A model generated the notes under the pieces. It did not search any database, had not been told where the DNA came from, and worked only from the letters and a program-made list of their open reading frames with translations. This document shows, one piece after another, positions 57,920 through 64,000 of a stretch of DNA of 64,000 nt. The stretch comes from JANLQX01 sp031368215 (GTDB taxonomy: Bacteria > Actinomycetota > Acidimicrobiia > Acidimicrobiales > JANYDT01), in NCBI GenBank assembly GCA_031368215.1, contig JANLRD010000274.1, forward strand, positions 1-64,000, written 5' to 3'. Position 1 is the first letter of the stretch; each line of letters opens with the position of its first letter. The position numbers and the translations under genes are program-made.

Positions 57920-58821
57920 GCCGGGTGCTCCGAGCAGCCACCCGGTCCAGTCCGTTGGCTCGCTGGCAGACGGCGTTCGTCGCCGAGCGTCTGGCGCGTC
58001 GGGGTATCGAAGTGGTTGAGGTTCTCGTCGATACCTTGGGGGATCGGACCCAGGCGGCGAACACTCCGCTTCACTCGATCGGTGGCCAAGGCGTCTTCGT
58101 CAAGGAGATCCAGCAGGCGGTTCTGGACGGGCACGCGGACATCGCGGTGCATTCCGCGAAGGATCTCCCTGCGGTCACTCCCGACGGCCTCACCCTGGCG
58201 TGTGTGCCGGTCCGCGGGGACGTCCGCGACATCCTCATCGGGTCGACGATCGCCGACCTTCGACCGGGAGCCGTCGTCGCAACCGGTTCGGTTCGCCGAC
58301 GTGCCCAGCTTGCTCATATGCGCGCTGATCTTCAGTTCGCGGAGCTTCGCGGCAACGTCGGGTCCCGTCTGGCGAAAGCGTCACAGTTCGACGCGATCGT
58401 CCTCGCGTTCGTACCGCTGGGTCGTCTCGGGTTCGACGATGTTCGCGGCGAGATCCTCTCGACCGACATGATGCTGCCGATGGTGGGCCAGGGGGCCATC
58501 GGCGTCGAGTGCCGGGTGGACGACGACTCGACTCTTGATGCTTTGACCGGGATCGACGACGACGCCGCCCACACCGCAGTGCTCTGCGAGCGTTCGTACC
58601 TGCGCCGTCTCGGCGGCGGGTGTGAGTTGCCTGTGGGCGCGCTCGCCGTCATCGACGGTGACGAGATCCTCCTCGACGCGCTCGTGGCGGCCTACGACGG
58701 CTCGACCATCGTGCGTCGCTCCCGCCGCGCGCCGATCGCCCACGCGGTGCGTCTCGGGAGCGAGCTCGCCGAAGAGGTGCTTTCGCACGGCGGGTCTGCC
58801 CTGCTCGAGCTCGTCGGCTGA
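57916..58821 (+). CDS. hemC: Porphobilinogen deaminase (hydroxymethylbilane synthase)
   Basis: A 301-residue enzyme that links four porphobilinogens into hydroxymethylbilane. The dipyrromethane-cofactor cysteine is Cys236 in RLGGGCELPVG. The substrate arginines (ATGSVRRRAQL, LRGNVGSRLAK) and the start AATRSSPLARWQ are present, with the catalytic aspartate in HSAKDLP. Its ATG overlaps the hemA stop (ATGA). hemD follows after 24 bases. Confidence 0.95.
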   Translation: MSRVLRAATRSSPLARWQTAFVAERLARRGIEVVEVLVDTLGDRTQAANTPLHSIGGQGVFVKEIQQAVLDGHADIAVHSAKDLPAVTPDGLTLACVPVRGDVRDILIGSTIADLRPGAVVATGSVRRRAQLAHMRADLQFAELRGNVGSRLAKASQFDAIVLAFVPLGRLGFDDVRGEILSTDMMLPMVGQGAIGVECRVDDDSTLDALTGIDDDAAHTAVLCERSYLRRLGGGCELPVGALAVIDGDEILLDALVAAYDGSTIVRRSRRAPIAHAVRLGSELAEEVLSHGGSALLELVG

Positions 58822-58845
58822 GCACGCCAGCGTCGTGTTTGTGCC

Positions 58846-59589
58846 ATGACCCGTGACCGCCCGCTCGCCGGACGCTCGGTGGTGGTTACCAGGGCCGCGG
58901 AGCAGGCGGGTCCATTTGTCACGTCGCTGCGCGACCTCGGTGCTGTGGTCGTCGAGGTGCCGGTGATCCGGATCGTCCCTCCGGACGATGGGGGCGCCGC
59001 GCTCTTGTCGCGGGTCCGGGATCTCGCATCGTATAAGTGGGTCGTGCTGATGTCTCCGAATGCCGCGGAACGGTTCCTGCGGGCGGTGGACGGGTCGGCG
59101 AATGGGCAACTCGACGTGAAGATCGCGTGCGTCGGACCGGGCACTGCGTCCGTTGTCCGAGACGCCAGGCGTCACGTCGAGCTCGTGGCCGACCGCGCCG
59201 TCGGTGAAGGTCTCGTGGAATCCTTTCCCTACGGGCCGGGGCGCGTTCTGATGCCCCGAGCCGCAGTCGCCCGGAGCGTCGTTCCGGATGGACTTCGGGC
59301 ACGGGGATGGACCGTCGACGAGGTCGTGGCGTATCGCACTGAGTCGATCCCTCTTGATCCGGCGGTGCGATCGGCGGTGGCTGACGCTGATGCGATCGCG
59401 TTCACTTCCTCGAGCACGGTCCGGGCATTCGTGACGTCGCTCGGCACGGGAGCACTCCCCCCGATCGTGGTGTCCATCGGCCCCGAGACCACGGCGACGT
59501 TGATCGAACACGGCGCGCGCCCGCTCAGGACCGCGGACCCCCACACCCTCGACGGCCTCCTCGCCGCGCTCGTCGCGTCTCTGAGGTAG
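58846..59589 (+). CDS. hemD: Uroporphyrinogen-III synthase
   Basis: A 247-residue two-domain enzyme that cyclises hydroxymethylbilane with inversion of ring D. The family is poorly conserved, but the expected features are here: RSVVVTRAAEQAGPFVTSLR at the start, VLMSPNAAERFLR, a hinge near residue 125, AYRTESIPLD and AFTSSSTVRAFV with the conserved T-S-S-S-T. Position between hemC and the rest of the heme genes supports the call. A strongly structured RNA candidate starts about 70 bases past its stop. Confidence 0.9.
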   Translation: MTRDRPLAGRSVVVTRAAEQAGPFVTSLRDLGAVVVEVPVIRIVPPDDGGAALLSRVRDLASYKWVVLMSPNAAERFLRAVDGSANGQLDVKIACVGPGTASVVRDARRHVELVADRAVGEGLVESFPYGPGRVLMPRAAVARSVVPDGLRARGWTVDEVVAYRTESIPLDPAVRSAVADADAIAFTSSSTVRAFVTSLGTGALPPIVVSIGPETTATLIEHGARPLRTADPHTLDGLLAALVASLR

Positions 59590-59657
59590 AGCCGACTGCC
59601 TGAGGGTGGTTCGAAGCGACAACAAACTTGCTTCGGTTGCGTGGCCCACCAGCCAGG

Positions 59658-59822
59658 CATCCTGTTTCCGTTGCGGGGTCCTGTCACCGATCCTCCCCAT
59701 CCGCTGCGGTACTCGCCCGTTGTTCTCCTCCGTCGAACCGGGTCTCCGTTCCTCGGGCGGGGCCCCATCGGCGCCACCCCTCCACTCCCGGGTTGGGCAG
59801 GACCCCGTAACGGGGCAGGGTG
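59658..59822 (+). ncRNA. Candidate structured RNA between hemD and dapD
   Basis: This 317-base gap (59590-59906) has no convincing protein gene. It contains 59658-59685 pairing with 59796-59822: 27 base pairs with one bulged base (59665), including about five G-U pairs. An inner stem 59712-59719 with 59754-59761 adds 8 pairs (one G-U), and CCGAT (59687-59691) can pair with ATCGG (59767-59771). The wobble pairs are G-U only if the plus strand is transcribed; on the other strand they would be A-C mismatches. The rod with internal bulges and its 165-nt length recall 6S-type RNAs, but no identity is claimed. dapD has its own promoter downstream. Confidence 0.55.
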
Positions 59823-59892
59823 ATCCGTCACTACCGATGCCGCAGGCAACACGAACTCGGCGAAATCGGGTCTCCGCCTCGTCGTGGGTGGG

Positions 59893-59898
59893 TACGGT
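59893..59898 (+). promoter_or_regulatory. -10 box TACGGT for leaderless dapD
   Basis: TACGGT ends 8 bases before ATG 59907. Confidence 0.5.
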
Positions 59899-59906
59899 GG
59901 TCGGCC

Positions 59907-61037
59907 ATGTCCGACGCCGCCGCTCCCGTCAACGCCTTCCAGTCCCATGTGGCCGAGATCGAAGCCCGTCCGGGGTTTGTCCGATCGGCGGCGTTCGCCG
60001 TCGGATTCGCCACTGTCGCGCCTTCGGGCAAGGTGCTCGACACCGCGTTTCCGATCGTCAACCTGGCGGAGAACTTCGGTGCTGGGGCGGTGCTCGCCGA
60101 TGTCGTCGGTCATCGCAGCGGAACCGGGTCCTATGAGCTCAGCCGGGATCAGCTCGACCGCGCCATCGCGGCGTTTGCGGCGTTCGAGGGTGACGGGCGG
60201 TCGCACCCGAACGTCGATGCCCTGAAGGCGGCGCGCGCCGCGTTCGGTGCAGCCCCTCTGCACGGCGGCGAGCGGCGTCCGGTCGTCGTGTTCATCGGCT
60301 CCCTCGACGACCCGCCGACCGGACCCAGCGATGTGTACCTGCGCCTGCACCTGCTGAGCCACCGCAAGGTCCAGCCCCATGGCGTGTCGCTCGAGGGAGC
60401 CTTCGGCCATCTCAACAACGTGGTGTGGACCAACCTGGGGCCGTTCGATCCCGACGGGTTCGACGCGATCCGCTTTCGACTGCGGGCCGAAGGCACTGAG
60501 GTACGTGTGCACAGCGTGGACAAGTTCCCCCGGATGACGGACTACGTCGTGCCCTCGGGCGTGCGTATCGCCGACGCCGACCGGGTCCGCCTCGGTGCCC
60601 ACCTGGCCGAGGGCACGACGGTGATGCACGAGGGTTTCTGCAACTTCAACGCGGGGACGCTCGGCGCGTCGATGGTCGAGGGGCGCATCAGCGCCGGCGT
60701 CGTCGTCGGCAACGGCAGCGACATCGGCGGAGGTGCGTCGATCATGGGAACGCTGTCGGGTGGCGGGAAAGAAGTCGTGAGGATCGGCGAGAAGTGTCTG
60801 CTCGGGGCGAATGCCGGCATCGGGATCTCTCTCGGTGACAACTGCATCGTGGAGGCCGGGTGCTACATCACCGGTGGTTCGCTCGTTTCGCTCCCCGACG
60901 GGGGGGTCGTCAAGGCGCGCGAACTCAGTGGCGAATCGAATCTGCTGTTCCGCCGCCACAGCCAGACCGGAGCTCTGGAGGTGCGCCCCAACGGTGTGAC
61001 CTGGGAAGGGCTGAACGCCGCATTGCACAAGAACTGA
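59907..61037 (+). CDS. dapD: Tetrahydrodipicolinate N-succinyltransferase
   Basis: A 376-residue trimeric acyltransferase of the lysine/diaminopimelate pathway, actinobacterial DapD type. The C-terminal half is a left-handed beta helix built from hexapeptide repeats (GAHLAEGTTVMHEGFCNFNA, GASMVEGRISAGVVVGNGSD, GANAGIGISLGDNCIVEAGC). The N-terminal half has the dipicolinate-binding region (HLNNVVWTNLGPFDPDGF). A stretch EVRVHSVDKFPRMTDYVVP joins them, as in the mycobacterial enzyme. The protein is some 50 residues longer than usual at the N-terminus. The start is set by the leaderless promoter. A short CCGGT/ACCGG hairpin at 61073-61088 follows the gene. Confidence 0.92.
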   Translation: MSDAAAPVNAFQSHVAEIEARPGFVRSAAFAVGFATVAPSGKVLDTAFPIVNLAENFGAGAVLADVVGHRSGTGSYELSRDQLDRAIAAFAAFEGDGRSHPNVDALKAARAAFGAAPLHGGERRPVVVFIGSLDDPPTGPSDVYLRLHLLSHRKVQPHGVSLEGAFGHLNNVVWTNLGPFDPDGFDAIRFRLRAEGTEVRVHSVDKFPRMTDYVVPSGVRIADADRVRLGAHLAEGTTVMHEGFCNFNAGTLGASMVEGRISAGVVVGNGSDIGGGASIMGTLSGGGKEVVRIGEKCLLGANAGIGISLGDNCIVEAGCYITGGSLVSLPDGGVVKARELSGESNLLFRRHSQTGALEVRPNGVTWEGLNAALHKN

Positions 61038-61113
61038 CCCGTCGACCGAGCGTTCGTCGTCGTTTGCTGAGACCGGTCGAAGAACCGGCCACGCACAGCA
61101 ACGGCACTGCGCG

Positions 61114-61119
61114 TACCGT
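61114..61119 (+). promoter_or_regulatory. -10 box TACCGT for leaderless msrA
   Basis: TACCGT ends 6 bases before ATG 61126. Confidence 0.5.
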
Positions 61120-61125
61120 TGACGC

Positions 61126-61776
61126 ATGTCCTGGTTCCGCAAGTCCATCGAAATGCCCACCGCCGACACCGCCCTCGCCGGCCGCGCCGAGGCGATGCCG
61201 ATCCGCACCGTCCACCACGTTTCCGGTCGGTCTCTCCTGCCCCCCTTCCCCGATGGGATGGAGACTGCGGTCTTCGGCCTCGGTTGCTTCTGGGGCGCAG
61301 AGCGCAAGTTCTGGCAGGCGCCCGGTGTGTGGGTGACCGCAGTCGGCTACGCCGGCGGGATCACGCCCAACCCGACCTACGAGGAGACCTGTTCCGGACG
61401 GACGGGCCACAACGAGGTCGTGCTCGTCGTCTTCGATCCGACGCAGATCGACTTCGAGGCCGTGTGCCGCGTCTTCTGGGAGAACCACGATCCGACCCAG
61501 GGGATGCAGCAGGGCAACGACGTCGGCACGCAGTACCGCAGCGGGATCTATGTCACGTCGGCCGCCCAGAAGGCAATGGCTGAGGCATCGAAGGCAATGT
61601 TCCAGGAGAAGCTCACGGCTGCCGGCTATGGCCCGATCACCACGGAGATCGTCGACCTGGAGCACTTCTACTACGCCGAGGATTACCACCAGCAGTACCT
61701 CTCGAAGAACCCGATGGGCTACTGCGGCCTCGGCGGGACGGGCGTGAGTTGTCCGATCGGCGTCGCCCGCGCCTGA
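61126..61776 (+). CDS. msrA: Peptide methionine sulfoxide reductase MsrA
   Basis: A 216-residue repair enzyme that reduces the S-form of methionine sulfoxide. The catalytic cysteine is Cys54 in GLGCFWGAERKFW, and NDVGTQYRSGIYVT and EDYHQQYLSKNPMGYCG are family hallmarks; the last carries a recycling cysteine. A 45-residue head (KSIEMPTADTALAGRAEAMP) resembles that of other actinobacterial MsrA proteins. It has its own leaderless promoter inside the heme region; oxidative damage repair beside Rex-linked genes is a reasonable but unproven link. Confidence 0.95.
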   Translation: MSWFRKSIEMPTADTALAGRAEAMPIRTVHHVSGRSLLPPFPDGMETAVFGLGCFWGAERKFWQAPGVWVTAVGYAGGITPNPTYEETCSGRTGHNEVVLVVFDPTQIDFEAVCRVFWENHDPTQGMQQGNDVGTQYRSGIYVTSAAQKAMAEASKAMFQEKLTAAGYGPITTEIVDLEHFYYAEDYHQQYLSKNPMGYCGLGGTGVSCPIGVARA

Positions 61777-61821
61777 ACTGTCGTTGCCCCTGGTCGACCA
61801 ACGGTCGGCTGGGGGCACCCG

Positions 61822-61827
61822 TAGGAT
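61822..61827 (+). promoter_or_regulatory. -10 box TAGGAT for leaderless hemB
   Basis: TAGGAT ends 7 bases before GTG 61835 and fixes the hemB start. Confidence 0.55.
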
Positions 61828-61834
61828 CGTCGGC

Positions 61835-62824
61835 GTGAGTGTCCCGATTCCCGAGCGGCGGATGCGTCGCCTGCGTCAGACGCCGGCGATGCGCCGTCTC
61901 GTCGCCCAGACATCGCTGCGGGTCGACGACCTCGTCGCGCCACTGTTCGTGCGGGAGGGGATCACGGAGGCGAACCCGATCGCCTCGCTGCCCGGGGTGT
62001 CGCAGCACACCCTTGACTCGCTGCGCAAGGAGGTGCATGCGCTCGCCGAACTCGGTGTTCCCGGGGTGATCCTGTTCGGCGTGCCCGTGTCGAAGGACGC
62101 GGAGGGTTCGCAGGCCTGGGCCGAGGAGGGGATCGTGCAGGTGGCGCTTCGCCAACTTCGGGCCGACCTCGGCGACGCCATGGTGATCATGGCCGACCTC
62201 TGCGTCGACGAGTACACGAGCCACGGTCATTGCGGCGTGCTGGATGCCGGCGGCAGAGTCGACAACGATCTCACGCTCGCGATCTACTCGCGGATTGCCC
62301 GCGCCCAAGCAGATGCCGGGGCGCACGTCATCGCGCCGAGCGGGATGATGGACGGCCAGGTTGCCGCGATCCGCAAGGGTCTCGACGACTCGGGGCACAC
62401 GAACGTCCCGATCCTTGCCTACGCCGCCAAGTATGCGAGCGGGCTCTACGGTCCGTTCCGTGAGGCCGTCGATGTGCAGATCATCGGTGGAGGCGACCGC
62501 AAGGGCTACCAGCAGGACTACCGGAATCAACGCGAGGCGCTCGACGAGGTTTCACTTGATCTGGGTGAAGGCGCCGACATGGTGATGGTGAAACCGGCCG
62601 TCACGTATCTCGACGTGATCGCGAAGGTCCGTGCACTTACCAATGTCCCGGTTGCGGCGTATCACGTGAGCGGGGAGTACGCGATGATCCACGCGGCGGC
62701 CGAACGCGGCTGGATCGACGGCCCGGCCGTTGCGTTGGAGCAGCTCACCGCCGTCAAGCGAGCCGGGGCCGACATGATCCTCACGTACTTTGCTCACGAC
62801 CTCGCGTCGACCGTCCTCCGCTGA
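61835..62824 (+). CDS. hemB: Porphobilinogen synthase (delta-aminolevulinate dehydratase)
   Basis: A 329-residue TIM-barrel enzyme that condenses two 5-aminolevulinates to porphobilinogen. The Schiff-base lysines are Lys199 (AYAAKYASGLYGPFR) and Lys253 (MVMVKPAVTYLD). The metal loop reads ADLCVDEYTSHGHCGVLD: of the three zinc cysteines in the E. coli enzyme, two are kept (Cys123, Cys133) and the middle one is Asp125, so metal use may differ. GTG 61835 follows a leaderless -10 box. hemL starts 19 bases after the stop. Confidence 0.95.
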   Translation: MSVPIPERRMRRLRQTPAMRRLVAQTSLRVDDLVAPLFVREGITEANPIASLPGVSQHTLDSLRKEVHALAELGVPGVILFGVPVSKDAEGSQAWAEEGIVQVALRQLRADLGDAMVIMADLCVDEYTSHGHCGVLDAGGRVDNDLTLAIYSRIARAQADAGAHVIAPSGMMDGQVAAIRKGLDDSGHTNVPILAYAAKYASGLYGPFREAVDVQIIGGGDRKGYQQDYRNQREALDEVSLDLGEGADMVMVKPAVTYLDVIAKVRALTNVPVAAYHVSGEYAMIHAAAERGWIDGPAVALEQLTAVKRAGADMILTYFAHDLASTVLR

Positions 62825-62843
62825 TCCGAACACCTGGTGCCAA

Positions 62844-64000
62844 ATGATCTGTACACGTAGCGATTGCCCGTTCGACGGATCGGCGGAGTGCGCTACCGCC
62901 GACGGCAGCGCCTGCCATACCACCAACGCCTCGGCCTATGCCCGGGCGTCGGAGGTGCTCGTCGGTGGAGTGAACTCGCCGGTACGCGCGTTCCGCAGCG
63001 TCGGAGGCATTCCCTACGTGGTCGCTCGGGGCAACGGCGCCTACGTCTGGGACGTCGAGGGAACCCGTTACATCGACCTTGTGCAGTCCTACGGCGCGTC
63101 GATTCTCGGACATGCCCATCCGGCGGTGGTCGAAGCGATCCGGGTGTGTGCGGGTCAGGGCACCACCTTCGGCGCTCCGACCTACCGCGAGATCGTGCTG
63201 GCCGAGACGATGTGCGCCCGTGTTCCCGGCCTCGAGATGGTGCGCATGACCTCGAGCGGCACCGAGGCCGCGATGAGTGCCATCCGACTCGCCCGAGGCA
63301 TCACCGGCCGCCACAAGGTGCTGAAGTTTGCGGGTTGCTACCACGGTGCCAGCGATTCCCTCCTGGCCGCCGGAGGCAGCGGTGTGGCCAACCAGGGTCT
63401 CCCCGGGAGCGACGGCGTGCCGCCCTCCGCGGTAGCCGACACCATCGTGGCCCCCTACAACGTCATCCCGGAAATCGGTGCCGACGTCGCCGTGGTTGCC
63501 GTCGAGCCGGTCGCCGCCAACATGGGACTCGTCGCGCCGGCACCGGGGTTTCTCCGAGCGCTGCGCGATGCATGCGACCGTTCGGGAGCGCTGTTGTTGT
63601 TCGACGAGGTGATCACCGGGTTTCGCCTCGGTAGCGGTGGCGCCACCACGTGGTCCGGGGTCACCCCGGATCTCTGGTGTTTCGGCAAGATCATCGGTGG
63701 TGGACTCCCGGTCGGGGCCTTCGGCGGCTCGAAGACCGTCATGTCCCACCTCGCGCCTCTCGGACCGGTGTACCAGGGCGGCACGCTCTCGGGGAACCCG
63801 CTGGCGATGGCCGCCGGCCTCGCCACGCTCAATCTGTGCACCGACGATACGTACAGCGCACTCGAGGAACGAACTGCCCGATTCGTCGGCGCGCTTACCG
63901 ACGCGATTGCGGCCTCAGGAATGCCGATCCAGGTCCCTCGGGTCGGCACGATCACCGGTCTTCACCTGAGCGCGACGGAGATCACCAACTACGACCAGGC
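62844..64000 (+). CDS. hemL: Glutamate-1-semialdehyde 2,1-aminomutase (partial, cut by window end)
   Basis: The frame opens at ATG 62844 and is still open at the last base (385 codons seen of about 440). HemL transfers the amino group within glutamate-1-semialdehyde to give 5-aminolevulinate. VGGVNSPVRAFRSVGGIPY, MTSSGTEAAMSAIRLARG, DEVITGFRLGSGGA and the PLP-lysine Lys282 (FGKIIGGGLPVGAFGG) are standard. Before the normal start lies an unusual head of about 33 residues with four cysteines (Cys3, 8, 16 and 24). No -10 box is seen, so it is probably co-transcribed with hemB, 19 bases upstream. Confidence 0.93.
   Translation, partial: MICTRSDCPFDGSAECATADGSACHTTNASAYARASEVLVGGVNSPVRAFRSVGGIPYVVARGNGAYVWDVEGTRYIDLVQSYGASILGHAHPAVVEAIRVCAGQGTTFGAPTYREIVLAETMCARVPGLEMVRMTSSGTEAAMSAIRLARGITGRHKVLKFAGCYHGASDSLLAAGGSGVANQGLPGSDGVPPSAVADTIVAPYNVIPEIGADVAVVAVEPVAANMGLVAPAPGFLRALRDACDRSGALLLFDEVITGFRLGSGGATTWSGVTPDLWCFGKIIGGGLPVGAFGGSKTVMSHLAPLGPVYQGGTLSGNPLAMAAGLATLNLCTDDTYSALEERTARFVGALTDAIAASGMPIQVPRVGTITGLHLSATEITNYDQ

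Noticed and set aside
59641..59823. A 60-codon GTG-started frame inside the hemD-dapD gap
   Set aside because: It runs through both arms of the inverted repeat, all three plus frames are open there, and the Pro/Arg/Gly-rich product shows no pattern of a real protein.
59229..61307. A 692-codon open frame on the minus strand across hemD, the gap, dapD and msrA
   Set aside because: It is the antisense of well-identified genes; high GC leaves long open antisense frames. It has no recognisable domain and crosses the RNA candidate.

Overview
The window looks like chromosomal DNA of a high-GC actinobacterium. Supporting signs are a mycothiol glycosyltransferase (mshA), a luciferase-like oxidoreductase of the F420 type, a redox repressor Rex placed next to the heme genes, an HspR-type box in front of lon, an RsiG-like c-di-GMP-reading anti-sigma factor, and many genes whose -10 box (TAnnnT) lies only 6-8 bases before the start codon, which implies leaderless mRNAs. 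The mix of fatty-acid/CoA genes, C5-pathway heme genes and mycothiol genes would suit Acidimicrobiia; this placement is inference. No rRNA, intact tRNA, phage, insertion sequence or CRISPR array was seen.

Layout. 0-4.4 kb: end of an AlkB-like dioxygenase, threonine dehydratase ilvA, a secreted sugar dehydrogenase, and serS. 4.4-8.4 kb: a zinc/manganese-type ABC importer (znuA, znuC, znuB), split by a secreted NlpC/P60 hydrolase and preceded by a Fur-family box. 8.4-10.1 kb: a repeat-rich hairpin, a LysE exporter and an APH-type kinase. 10.1-13.0 kb: a tightly coupled minus-strand operon of two exported proteins, an ECF sigma factor and a probable anti-sigma factor, behind a GGAACC promoter. 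13.1-19.2 kb: a VOC protein, a methyltransferase, a class III aminotransferase, a patatin, a thiamine-binding-like protein, an orphan sugar-ABC ATPase (msiK type) and a PfkB kinase. 19.2-28.8 kb: CoA metabolism (two acyl-CoA ligases, hydroxyacyl-CoA dehydrogenase, acyl-CoA dehydrogenase, PEP-mutase-like enzyme, LLM oxidoreductase, SnoaL protein) with a CAP protein and a lipoprotein. 29-32.7 kb: a small accessory-looking patch with two toxin-antitoxin pairs, a decayed tRNA-like 3' half and two unknown membrane proteins. 32.7-36.8 kb: a FadE-type dehydrogenase, a chorismate mutase-VOC fusion and a thiolase. 36.8-39.4 kb: purA-purB. 39.5-47.8 kb: lon, a frameshifted PEP-utilizing-domain gene, N-carbamoylputrescine amidase, an Nei glycosylase, a YgjP-type metalloprotease and a histidine phosphatase. 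48-51.1 kb: a MoaD-like protein, rsiG, an XRE regulator, mshA and a YbjN protein. 51.4-55.7 kb: proC, a SAM hydrolase, a third AMP ligase and membrane proteins. 55.8-64 kb: rex-hemA-hemC-hemD, a strongly structured intergenic RNA candidate, dapD, msrA, hemB and hemL (cut by the window edge).

How the parts fit. The last 8 kb encode glutamyl-tRNA reductase, porphobilinogen deaminase, uroporphyrinogen-III synthase, porphobilinogen synthase and glutamate-1-semialdehyde aminomutase, that is, tetrapyrrole synthesis from glutamyl-tRNA to uroporphyrinogen III. They sit beside an NAD(H)-sensing repressor that has its own operator. The CoA genes form a scattered beta-oxidation set. The most unusual items are the 165-nt intergenic RNA candidate between hemD and dapD, the RsiG homologue with an intact c-di-GMP motif, a 17-bp tandem duplication that split an overlapping toxin-antitoxin junction, and a 12-codon leaderless reading frame coupled to the chorismate mutase-VOC fusion gene.
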